The notes beneath the pieces were generated by a model that saw only the letters and a program-made list of their open reading frames with translations, did not search any database and was not told the DNA's origin. From Ulota crispa (Eukaryota; Streptophyta; Bryopsida; Orthotrichales; Orthotrichaceae), in assembly GCA_963920765.1 (NCBI GenBank), contig OY987243.1:35897060-35961059 (forward strand): a DNA stretch of 64,000 nt, read 5' to 3'. The translations under genes were made by a program, and so were the position numbers. This document shows, in pieces, positions 34,255-46,040 of this stretch (position 1 is its first letter; each line of letters opens with the position of its first letter).

Positions 34255-37200
34255 CTAATAATACATCGTAGTACTCTGAGCGTCTTGTTTCATTGCACTC
34301 CCTAGGGAGGAGAAAAGGCCAGCTGCTTGTACTGGCAGCATATCACCAAACGTGGACATAGCTGCTGCGGACTTGTCTTTGAACCGGCCTACTTGCCCAT
34401 CACCCAGCAGCTTTCCAAAAGTTCCCTCTCCAAACTTGCTTCCCACCTGCGCATGAATGACAAAAGTAAAATCATTAAGTTCCTGAAATGAAATCCCAAA
34501 TTAAATGACAAGAGACATGAATCACTTGGAGGTAGCTAAGTATAAGACGATTTCAAGAAACTTGTGCTTTTGTGGGACCTCTGATAGATCCTCTTTAGAT
34601 AAAAGTACTGCACAGTAGATAAATATCATTAGCTCTAGTGCAAACTAGAAGAAAATAAAGAATAATCTTGCATGAATCACATTTTCTACAACAATTATCA
34701 TTCCTATTAAGAAGAACTTTGGCTGTTAAACCCCTAGCCAGTGTGGAAAGACCTAATTGAAGGAAGTTAGCCCAAAAGCACATAAGGTTGCACGTAGTAA
34801 AAAGCAAGACCTAGACACAATTGAAAGCACCTTCAATGTTCCACCAGAAGATATACAAATAGTACACCAACTTACCCCCATCAGTTGCTGCAGCAGCTTG
34901 GCAGATCCTTGAGAGTTCTGAGACGTTAATTCAGAAAAGGAAAATGTAGATGCATTATCACTACTCAATGCTAACCTCCGGACTGCATCGTTCTCTTCCT
35001 GTGATTGGATTCGTCGAGACCTCAATGGAGATGCCCTTGTGGCTGAATACAAGGGAGCGCTGCAGCACAGATAAGAGGCACAAATAAAATAATTAGAGAA
35101 GCTTGATTTAAACAAGGTATAGTTGCAAGCAAAACAATCTCTCCAGTACACAAGTCACAACAGTCCAAGCATTTACATGTTAATATCTGCTTGTTCTCTA
35201 CAAGCACCCTGGTGCATTCATATCAAGCATTTTACAATACTATCGAATATGACACTGGGACTCATCGTATTGATGCTGCTTAGGCCTCCAGCTACGTATA
35301 AGAAGTGGTTTGTATCATTTCTCCTAAACTACAACCTCAAGGCAGCAGTCGTAAGAGAAGCTTGTGATACACATAAAATGAACTCAACGTGAGGACAGTG
35401 GAATTGCCAACAGCGAGATGAGAGGTCCTTATACCTGATGGGAAGGTATATAAAACGTGGGACAGTTGCAGACATGTTCAGCGTATTGGACTCCGATGTA
35501 GATATGTGTTTCAGTGGAACATCGGTATGAAGACGTTTGAGCTGGATCAGAGAGCCAAAGAGCACTGCAGAGCTTTGGTAATACCGCCGCTCCTGATCCC
35601 ACAAGTAAGTCTCATACCTGCCGAATGAAGCACAGTAAGACCTCAAAGCTTACTAGATGCGGATGTATCTCTAGAAAACTGAAACAGAACTTCAGGTGAA
35701 ATTCGGTGTAATAATAAAACAAATGCCCGTTCCTCACAAGGCCAGAAAAAAAAAGCGTTATCTTTCAGAAGCAAAATAACCTCTAAAATGTACAGGAAGG
35801 AAAAAACTTACGTGGCCCAATCAATAGGGTCAATATGAGTATGCAAATCATCAAGCAATTTGTTGACCCATCTCCTGCGGCCAACATCTGCTTTCAAGGT
35901 AGATTGCTTTGAAGGCATAGAAGATTCCTTCAATGGGGAGGAAGGAACTGGGATTTCAGAACCAATAACTGCACCTACATCTTCAAGCTGTACTTCATGT
36001 CCCCCTGAAAGCACATCCGCTAAGAGTTTCAGGTCAAAAAGGAGCTGCAGCAAGCCCTTCTCTGACACGCGTGAGTTCATGAAGGAGGGATGAGATACAA
36101 ACTTCTCATATATCGTCAAAACCTGCGCACATACAAAACTTTGAAGCATGCATCAGACTTTCCACCTAAGCTTTGAATAGCGCACTGAATGATGAGCACC
36201 ATGTAACATGCAGGTACTAATCTGATTCCACGAACTACACCTCGTATGTTCAAGCTCGTGAACTTAGAATTTGAGTGACGCTTATGTCTGAAGGTCCTTG
36301 TATCTGACAACTTTGAGACAATTGATCTCAGCATTCACTGCAACTACTGTATTCTGGACGGCCATCGGTTCTTACACTGCAAGATTCTGGTATATATACT
36401 CTCAGTGTAGCAGTTTAGGATGAAAAACTAGTACTCGGCTCTGGCTTACCCTCTCTAGAAGCTCCCACGCAAACAACTCCAAAACAGCTCTGTCCAGGAC
36501 ATGGCCGCCAATCCGATGAAATTCTCGACAAGCAGCGAATAGGAATGCAACAACGTAAGGTGACGGCATAGCAGGCACTGATATCCGAGCCTCTACTTCT
36601 TCACCTTCTTCTCCCACGGACTTGATTATAGTCTCCTCCCACCCCTAAAGCAGAGAACACGGTTAATTAAACAAGGTATTGCCTTTGTTCCGTGAAGTGT
36701 GAAAATCAACGGTGGCCAGGTCCTACGTTTTAAGTATATGTGACGATTCTAGACAGGGTTCAACTTACCTTAAGTGGTGTGGGAGTGGACAAGCACTCAT
36801 CTTGATGCAAATCTCGCAGAAGGGTAGCAGCTAACCCTTCAGTGCTCCAACGAGCCCACATCCGGTGAGCAGCAATGCTCTGCTGCCGTAGACTCCTTCG
36901 TACCTCCCGCAGTTTGACGATCCCATTGTCAGGATTAGACGCTACAGCGGCAGCTCCCACTCCCCTTCCAAAAGTCCACTTTCCGGGATCCTCGAAACCA
37001 GAGCTCTTTATATCAGACCTCAATGCTTGCCGCAGACCCTTCTCTACCGAGGTTGGACGGATACTAGGTGCAGTCCACGATGTGGAGGAACCAAGAAGGG
37101 AAGGCAGGGAACGAGAATGCTCTCCTAGAGCTGCAGAAATTCGACCTAAAAATAGTGCTTGTTCAAATACCTTGGAAACGACGCTTCCTGTGCTCTTTGA

Positions 37201-39075
37201 ATACACATGGCTATGATCCAAGGCAGCCCTCCTGACTAGTCTCTCCTGAGATACATTGCCAGCTTCCAATGCAACTTTTGGGCTCTCTACCTGACTCAGA
37301 TTTGAGAAAGCTACCAAAGCTGCCTCGGCCATGTTCTCCGAAAGCTTTGAAAGGCGTGCTTCGATCACCTTGGCAACAGACGAGACCCACTGAAAGCATT
37401 GTTCCTGTAGGTAGGGCGCTAGTGAATCTGTTCGTATCTGTGCATGAGGGCCTTGCAGAAAGCTCATCAGGTCTCGGAGAATGAGACTCAAAGTTTCATC
37501 TACGTTATCCTTCACACCGGTAACCTCTGGTGTGAAGAAAAATCGAGCGTCACCGTCCCACTCGCTCTCCAGATTGTAACCAGAAGATTTCCTCTTGTTC
37601 GATTTGTGGTTGGAGGTTACGTCCAATTCCGGCAAGACTGCTAGCTGATTCATCACATTGTCTGACTTTAGAGCACTTCCAGGTTTCATTGCCTCCAGGC
37701 AATCATCGACCATCTTCGTCACATCGATTGCAACAAAACTCGAGTTCGTGATGACTTTCATTTGGATCACAAACAGGCTCTCAAACAACGTATCCCACAA
37801 GTTCGTGGGAGCTTTTAAGAGAAGCTCACACACACAGTCCCAAGGAGAGTCTATGTTATTTCCAAAAGTTCCTTGCAGCCAGTCCAGACTCTCGGCTATG
37901 GCCTCTTGTTTGTGCATATCCTCGCGAACCAGGTCCTCAACATCAGCCAATTCCTTTCCCGTCTTTAGCTGCGACATCAATGGCAGTGCTTCCACAGAGA
38001 TTTCCTCAGCGCACTCCTTAAGCCATTCCACACAAGAATCAGAAATGTAGGCTCCTGTTAGAGAAACCATGCTGCTCTCGAGCTGCACTCGGTAGTTCTT
38101 CCACGCGGCCACTTCCATCTCCGGATTCGAGATGCCTCCAAAGAGCTGTGATCCCGGTGTCGCTGCCAGGACAGTGCTGTAGAGCAAGGGCATCCTCCCA
38201 GTTGAAACGTCCAAGAAAAACACTCCGATTTGGCACAAGGAGCTCTGGATCATGTGCACGAGTTTGCAAAAGACACCGGCAGCATCCGCTGCAGGTTTAC
38301 CACCTCCTCCATCAGACTTCCGCCCCTGCAACCATGCCCGTAACCACAACTTGCGCGATTCAAGAAACAGAGTGAAGACCTGCGACGAATTGAGCTCGTC
38401 GAGAATGCCGCAAGCAGCCAGTGCAACCGCGTAATGCTCAACGCTCAACCCGGGCTCCTGCAACCGATCCTTGCTCCGCTTCGAAATTTGCCCGCGGAAT
38501 CGCTCAATCAAGGGCCATTGCTGGCGCAGCAGCGGAAACCTGGCCAGCAAGTCTTCTTGAACCCCCGTGCCGGTGAGAAGCGAGTGCACCTCCCGGGCTC
38601 GTAGGTACCGCTCCGCGCCTTCCAAATACATGTGCTCGTCCAAGCATCCCCAGATTTTCTCCGGCGTGTCCACGAGATACTTCACCCGGGAGCCGACCTC
38701 GTACAACCGTTCCCTCCGCTTGCGCTCCAGGTCCGCAGCAGGCGACGGCACATTGACACGGACACTCCGCTTCAAATCCGCAAAGCCACCCTCCATCCGA
38801 CCGATCTTGGCCGCCACGGCTCGACATGACTGATTCATGAGCGTGATGGAGTCCGCGGACTCGATCAAGTCGCGGTAACTTGCACCGACGAGCTGCCGGA
38901 GCTCCTCTTGCTTCTCCCCGATCTCATTGCGCGTCTGCGCAGCCACGAGTCGGATCTCCACCACCGTCTTCGCCTCAAACAACGCCTCGGCATTGCGCAC
39001 CGTGGCGTCCTCGGTGATCTTCGCTTGAAATCTCCCGCCTCTCATTGTGCTCCTCCTCCAATTCTCCCTCACCAC
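34255..39075 (-). CDS. COG1: Conserved oligomeric Golgi complex subunit 1, six exons
   Basis: Exons on the minus strand: 39075-36769, 36644-36450, 36122-35812, 35617-35435, 35059-34876 and 34446-34255. All have GT-AG borders and phases that join, giving 1,123 residues; the Arabidopsis protein is of similar length. The N-terminal 20-100 region ([17 protein letters not shown], then [20 protein letters not shown]) is the Vps51/Vps67-like domain of COG1. The long middle part is helical and acidic, as in multisubunit tethering complexes. The C-terminal exon ends in a Gly/Ala/Ser-rich tail. COG1 belongs to lobe A of the eight-subunit COG complex, which tethers retrograde vesicles at the Golgi and maintains glycosyltransferase location. 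The first exon holds two-thirds of the coding sequence. An in-frame ATG at 39,045 (MRGGRF) is an equally plausible start. Identity is firm. Confidence 0.92.
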
Positions 39076-41295
39076 ATCACAACCATCAAGAATGCATCAC
39101 GCTTTCTTCATCTCTGTTCAAAACACTCGATAAAAAAAACAAAGAAGTGCATATCACGCCATCTCCCGGGCATCGCTGCTCCCGGCAGAAGCTCCGCCCT
39201 ACATTTCCTGTCTTATTAAGCCTGCTGCTGCTGCTCCATAGCTTCCGATCCATCGCTAGTCTGTCACTGCTCAATCACTGCTGAGTTTATTACAGCAACC
39301 CCTAAAGACAAAATTAAGCGACAAAAGAGACAAAACGTCGGAGGAGACTGGCAATTGAGTTGCACGATCTGCGATCGTGCTTGCCACGGGAGATTCACTC
39401 CTTTCCCGATTGAATGGCGCAATGCGGGAGTTGCGCCTGTGTCGGAGAGAAGATCGCAGCTTGAAGGCGACGGAGGGGGGGACGACAAACACGTTTCTCG
39501 TCGGTAGTCTTCACTCACCCCTTCCGAGGCTCAATCGGTGATTTTCGTAAGTAACCCAAGCTCTGAAAACACTGCTAAATGTGCCAAAAATCTAAATTCA
39601 ACACCATGACAATAACTTTTGGTTAGTTGTGAAAAGAATTTGGTGGAAAAAGTTTTTTACAACTCAGCCATAGTTGTCAACTTTGCATCCAAAATGGCTA
39701 GAAGGGGATGTTTCAATGTGTTGGTGCAAACATTATAAATAAAAAGGTGTTATTTTTACATTCTTGGTTACATTTTTATTTTCGATACTTTTTTGATGAA
39801 CTGTTGTTGACATTTATTAAACAATCAAGTTTGAAAAACATGTGTTGCGAAAGTGCCAAAATAAGGGTCAAGAAGGATTGGGGTGTTCATTTTAATCTAA
39901 ATAAGGTAGCAACACCCATACCATCACTATAACTATCACCTCTAAAATTTTGGAAAACCTGTGGAAGTGAATAGATGTAATTAGAAGGATGTACAACATA
40001 TGAATATGAAATCTTGGTGTTGGTATTAGGTGCAATTGCAATTGTCTCTTTTAAATTCACAACTTATTCTCACAATATCCAAATAATACATTTGAATGTG
40101 CAAATTCATCGTTTTTCTCTTGTTGATAGGATCTTATAATTTGCTAGATGTTTATTAATAATCGTGATGTTCAAAACCCTTAATTTGACAGTTATGGGTG
40201 CCTTAGATACATTGACACATGGATAACATCATAACATTGAGAGGGATAAAACACCTTCCACCACGGTTTTTTTTTAAGGATATCAACTTATCAAAGTACT
40301 AGCAATGATTTGTGATGATAATTCACTTAGGTAGCTATTTTGAAAGAGCACTTCAAGAAGAATGTTTTGTTCAAGAAGAAAAGTAGATAGAATATTGGCT
40401 ACCAATGGTTTTTTATTACACAAGTAAAGAGGCGCAAATGAAGTGTATTGGCCACAGCTTCTGAAAAACTACTACAAGTAAAACGTGAAAGATGAAATTT
40501 GTGGATAACTTTTGAAAAGTACTACAAATAAAGTGTGAAAGATCAAATATGTGACTAACATAACACTCATATTATTGTGGTTGGAGATTGGATTGGCAAT
40601 GTCAATCAACTAATAAGGGAATTCATATATGATCCTCAATCATGACTTGGCCATATAATTATCAATTACAAGTGAACATTGGCTACGGAGACACTCTTTT
40701 TCAAGTTTATTTTTTATAGTGATAAGGAAGTATAAATTTTTAAGGTGAATTTTGGCTATTTTTAGCCAATAAACAAAAATATTGCCCCCCACCATACTAA
40801 AGAATTGAGAATATAAGGAAACATACTGAAATTACTTTAGAACTTACTCAATTTATTTTTTTTATCAATTGGTCTTGGTAAACATGTTTTGTTTTTGTGT
40901 TTAAAATATTCTACTTTGATGTGAAAGTATACTTGATGTCCAAACGATCAACAATGATTGTCTCTTTATATGTTGGGCAATTAAATCATGTATTTGAGAA
41001 GTTTCAAAAAATAAAAAATATGACAAAAAGTAGAAGAAGAAAAAAATTATCCATTACATTCTTAATAAATAAAAATTTGGAAACTAGTACACTGGATTAT
41101 AAGCATTACAGAAAGACAATGTGTCTTTAGTTTTGCCATGGGTGCTATTTTCTTACTAATTAAAAAAGATGGAAATTTTTTGTTTTGTTGAACTCAATCT
41201 CTAAAGGTTGTTATTAAAGAATCAATCATAATACTAATGACAAGAAATTTTTGCCATTTTAGACTACCAGTATTTTCAAAAATGGTCTTAGCTAT
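39076..41295. other. COG1 upstream region and AT-rich intergenic DNA
   Basis: About 39,076-39,540 is GC-richer and should carry the COG1 leader and promoter on the minus strand. Beyond it the sequence is AT-rich without recognisable genes. Frames at 39,708 and 40,897 have no family features. Confidence 0.45.
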
Positions 41296-42235
41296 TTAAC
41301 CCCTAAAGGTCCAAATAGTGTTTTTTGGCAACATAGCAATTATGGACAACTCACTACAAATGGATTTTTCTTTTTCTTTTTTGAAATTTTCACACATGAT
41401 GTGTTCAAGGAGTAGCTTTAAGGCCCAACAAATTTCATAACTTTTAACTTCATAGTTCAAAAGTTATTGCATGATATGTAGTTTTCTTTGTTTGGAGGGC
41501 AATTTGGGCATTTCAAAAACTTCTTTAAAAATTACATTTTTTGGATTTTTTTTTTTGAAATTGGTTTTTCAGATTTATATATACTTGGGAAGCTTTGAAT
41601 CATTTGATTTTCATTAATGAGATGAAATTTATGAGGAGATTCTGTTTGCAAGCAATTATGGATTCCCTACTCTAAAAAAACTTTTAAGTCCTATGTTTTA
41701 CTCAATTTTTAATATTTTGGAAAAAAAATAAAGCCAAAATATGTAAATTGTTTATTACAACATTTTGACCATTGGAATTGGAATTTTTGTTTTTTGTAAT
41801 TAAATTCTTAACAATTTAGTGTTTTGTATCATTCTCTAATTCTTTTTACTTACTATTTTTTTCCTATGTGTTATACATTTCCAAATGATTTGAAATTTTT
41901 CAAGTATGTACTTGACTTGACTTGAAGAATGAATACAAGAAATTACAACCATTTTGAAACTTTTTTCATACAAATATGACCTTGTGAAATGCAGTTGTCC
42001 GAATTTTTGCAGGGACAAAAAACTACTTTTTGTCAATTCAAACTCAATCACTTAACAATCCACATGGCAGAAATTTCTGAATTTTTCTCCACATCTCTAG
42101 ATACTAGTGTACTACAAGATCTTATGGTTAGATGTGTCCAAAAATAACTTTTATCTAAAGTTTGATACTTGCACTACAAATGGCATTTTTGGGACAATTT
42201 TGATGAAAACATAGTCAAAATCCTTTAGGGGTTAA
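41296..42235. mobile_element. TTAA-family element, copy 8
   Basis: The ends are TTAA plus CCCCTAAAGGTCC, and ATCCTTTAGGGG plus TTAA; both targets are perfect. The body is 932 bp (41,300-42,231). The start (GGTCCAAATAGTGTTTTTTG) matches copy 11 at 50,838. The right TTAA is shared with copy 9. No gene is carried. Confidence 0.88.
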
Positions 42236-43183
42236 CCCCTAAACAATCAAGCCCTTTTTTCTTTGAAAATCACTAAAAATTGCCACTTTTGAGGGAATGA
42301 GTAGAAAGGTAGGAAAAAAAGTTTTTTTCAAAATTCCACCATAGGATCTTGCCCTAGGCTGTGGAAGGTACTAGTGGGAAAAAAATCAGCTCATTCTAGA
42401 TGTACACAAGTGAGATACTGACATCTAAAATGAAAAAAAAAAAATTCTCCCCTACTGCCTAGAAATTTCAGAAGCCTTTGAAGGCTCCTTTATCAAATAA
42501 ATTGCTCTACGTATTTGTTCCATTTAGAAGACCAAGTTAGGTAAATGTGGGAGAATTTTCAAATGAATTGGAGGTGTGAATCATACTTTGTAAAATCTTG
42601 CAATGTTGTAAAGCTTAAAATTTGCATACACTCTATGCAAAATTGGAGAGTTTATGTAAAGTTTAGAAATGTGAATTACTTTGATCCAAATGGTGAAATC
42701 CAAAGAATCTTAGTCTACTACAACTTGGAAAAAAAAAGTAAAAAAAATAATACACAAAGAGCTCAAAAAAGTAATGCAACAAATTTTACAAGGGGCAAAA
42801 AGAATGGAGGTTTGGGAGTCCCATACCTACCCGCAAACTAAAACTTCTCATAACTTTCATCTCATTAATCAAAATTGAATGAATCAAAGATTCACACATG
42901 TGTATAAATCTAAAGAACCAATTTCAGATTTTTATTTTAAGAAAATGCAATTTTAGTTTTTTTTTTAGACTGCCTGCCCTTCCTCTTTTTCAAAAATTCA
43001 TGCATAACTTCTTCAATAAATGTCAAAATGAAGAAAAGAATTAGATGCCCACGTAGATCTTTGAATTCCCCACTTTCAATAAAAGTTTCAAAAAATCACA
43101 AAAAGTAGATTAGCTGTAGGTACATGCCTGAAATCCATTTGTCCCCTTGCCCCCAAGGGGACAGTTGGTCCTTTAGGGGTTAA
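42232..43183. mobile_element. TTAA-family element, copy 9, abutting copy 8
   Basis: The body 42,236-43,179 (944 bp) starts CCCCTAAACAATC and ends GGTCCTTTAGGGG, with TTAA on both sides. The left TTAA at 42,232-42,235 is the same four bases that close copy 8. Its left half matches copy 5 in reverse orientation. The 98-codon frame at 42,545-42,841 is low-complexity and Lys/Asn-rich, so it is not called a gene. Confidence 0.87.
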
Positions 43184-44516
43184 AGGTACATGACATCCAA
43201 TTATAGTTTACATGAACCACATGTGTCCAGCATAATTATTTAATAAGAAGCCAAGTTTTCAATTTTGTTTTAGTCAAGCAATTTGAACATCTCACTTCTT
43301 TTTTATAACTACATGATTGCATATTGACTTAGAAGACAATTAGATGTATTTGATACATTATTAAGTGAAGATTAAAAACACAAGAAGAAAATAAGAGATA
43401 TTAGACCTTGATGATTTTTCATAGAACAATATGGAACTCCAAATGAATGACTTTGAAGGGCATTTGAATGTGAGTAAATATTCTCTAATTACACAAATGC
43501 ACAATTGCCTTAAAAGAACCTTTAAGTGTGGGCATATATCAAATGACCTTACATTTATGCACAAGTGAAAACTTGAAAACTTCAATGACAAGGACAATCA
43601 TGTAAGTCTCGAGGATCGGATACTCATGTTGGTCTCAACTCTTTCATTGTCCAAATTGGGGCTTACGGTGGTTTTGCTTTGTGTTCAAAATCAACTCCTA
43701 CAACATATCAAAAGTTAACCTTTGAAAAAAACTCAAGGTTTTTTCCTTGTTGAAAGTTTTTTAATTCCCATTTACCTGCATTTTCTGAAGGTAATCTTCC
43801 TTTTTAAATACCCCTGAACTTGGAATGGCTAGATTTTGGTATCATTGGAAAAAGAATAAACTTTATCACAATTTAGGATTTTTTTCCAAAAGTTTATTAA
43901 ATGCCGATTCAAATGGTTTAGTTGAAAACCATGTGCAATCAAACTTGCCTAGTCCATTCATTGGGGTTTTGGGAATTAATTCCTAATTACCTTGTACTTG
44001 ATATTCGAAGTGATGAAAAAAGGTGAATTTATGTTCAAATCACTTTGCTTTCATCTAAAACAATACTTAGATTTCTCAAATGAGACCCCTTATTTTATTC
44101 AAGTTTGATGAATTTGAGAAAAATAACATCATTTGTGCAAAAATATAAGCAAAGTATGTCAAAATTTAAGAAAGAATTTGGCCAATAAAGGGTTGAGGGA
44201 ATTATCAAATCAAAATATTAGGTTCAAGATTGGAAGCTGGCCGCTTCTACACTATTCCTTGTCTTATAATTTTACAATTCCATTCACCAAACAAATCTTC
44301 CCACTCTTGTTGCAACTCCCTTTGCAAATTTAGGCACCAAAGAAAATTACTTGCAAGCACTTGCAAGATGTAGTTGAGAAGTTGCAAGCTAATGCAAGCA
44401 ACATGTCATTCAAGCAAACATTACAATGGTAGTCCTAAGGCATTATTAGGAAACAAGCAAATTTACCTTCCAAGGAGGTCATTTTGAAAAGGTCCTCTCC
44501 TAATTATGCATAGCTG
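43184..44516. other. AT-rich intergenic DNA
   Basis: No gene recognised. The segment 44,335-44,415 (CACTTGCAAGATGTAGTTGA and AGCAACATGTCATT) recurs in direct orientation near 45,390-45,475, so a short dispersed or locally duplicated repeat flanks the foldback between them. Confidence 0.45.
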
Positions 44517-44807
44517 TGATTGTGTTGGAGATTGACCTAAAAGTAAGGTAGGAGGTTCTAATTGTATATGGATTCTAATTGCATTCACTGTCTAAAAACA
44601 AGTGACATGTTCCTTCAAATATCTACTAGTGTTAATGATGAGTTAGGTAGGCTTAACAAGTTAACCTAATTTGCTAAGCCTACCTAAGTCATCAATAATA
44701 GTAATAGATATTTGAAAAAAAGTGTCAAGTGTTCTTAGACAGTGAACGCAATTAGAACCCAAACGCAATTAGAGCCTCCTACCTTACCTCATTCTCCCAC
44801 ACAATTG
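44517..44807. mobile_element. Foldback MITE with AAGGTAGGAGG ends
   Basis: GATTGTGTTGGAG through GTAAGGTAGGAGG on the left is mirrored on the right by CCTCCTACCTTAC and CTCCCACACAATTGG. Inner arms CACTGTCTAA and GAGTTAGGTAGGCTTA pair with TTAGACAGTG and TAAGCCTACCTAAG. The motif AAGGTAGGAGG also opens the large foldback at 55,786, pointing to a shared family. Confidence 0.7.
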
Positions 44808-46040
44808 GCCCTACCAACAAAAATGAAGTTATTGTCCCATTCCCTATCTTAGGTTGATGATGCTCAAAGAGCATTTCTTGCCACCTTGTGAATGAGTCCC
44901 ATCAACAATTTCAGACTCAACGTGTAACGGCTGTCTTGTTTCTAGTCTCCAACGGCACTGCACTTGTCAATGTGCACGCGTGAGGCTGCAAGCTGAGCCT
45001 ACTTTCTTGTCAAATTTGGAGTTTATAGTCCCCAGACAAACATGTCAAAGGGCTGCAATTGCTCTAAGCCTCCATCCCTTGTGCTCTTGTTCATGTGCTT
45101 TGATGTCCATATCGAATTGCAAGGAAGTGCAGGCCAAGGTTACAAGGAAACTCCACGCCCTACTTTGCTACTTGTTAGGACGGCCCCCTTGAAACCTGAT
45201 TTGCAGGAGCTTCAGCAATTGGGTGGCAGGAGATGCTCTAAGAGCATCATCAATGTGTACATTGCAAATGGGACTCATAATTAGCTGTTCCTGCGTTGCT
45301 CCCCGCCCCTTAAGTTTGCAGTTTCTTTCACCTACTGGATCCTCCCAATGTTAATGCAACTCCCATCGCAGATTCAAGCACGGTAGTAGAAGAATGTAAG
45401 CACTTGCAAGTTGTTGCTAGAAAACTGCAGGCTACTGCAAGCTATTCTAAGCCATCACAAGCAACATGTCACTCCGTTAGTAAATGCAGTGCGCACTGGG
45501 AAAACGAGCTGAGGCATGGGAAAACAAGACAATATGCCACTCTAAAAAATGATTTTAACGGGGTCAGGTCTGACATTTTTGATTCGGTGACTACGTTGGA
45601 GCCCTAAAAATCCCTAAACCTCTTGCTAAAATGGCTCCTACCAAGCAAAACACAAGCCCACCTCTTTCAGAGTGTACACATTGATGATGCTCTAAGGGGC
45701 TATTTACCGGTCAGTAATTCGATTGGCCAGTTCCCTTTGAAGGGAACGGTAAATGGCGACTGTACAGACCGCTAGAGGAGTGGCGCCGGCCTTTCCTCTA
45801 GAAAGTTCGACGATCTCGTTCGACGCCGTCCTTCAACTGGGCCTGCACTTCCGTCGGTAGCCAGATTGTGACCGACGGGCCTTTGCCTCACACACTCAGA
45901 GAGAGTGCCAGTGCTATGATCATCGAGCGGGCGAGCAAGTGAGGATCTTCGTCTCTGGTACGATCTATTCCGGGCATTCGGCACCGATCCACTTTCTGCA
46001 GTTTAAATTTTGCAGGGCCATTTATTTGAGAGCGATCCCG
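44808..46040 (+). promoter_or_regulatory. SGT1 upstream region
   Basis: The interval becomes GC-richer towards the SGT1 start. Around 45,720-45,760 there is a GATTGGCC (inverted CCAAT-type) motif and an imperfect hairpin, GTTCCCTTTGAAGGGAAC. An in-frame upstream ATG at 45,939 would add 34 residues with no conserved character. No other gene is recognised. Confidence 0.4.

Noticed and set aside
42545..42841. 98-codon frame inside a TTAA element as a possible transposase remnant
   Set aside because: It is short, Lys/Asn-rich and shows no DDE/D-type motif.
45939..46040. Upstream in-frame ATG for SGT1
   Set aside because: It would add 34 residues before the TPR domain that do not resemble SGT1 N-termini.
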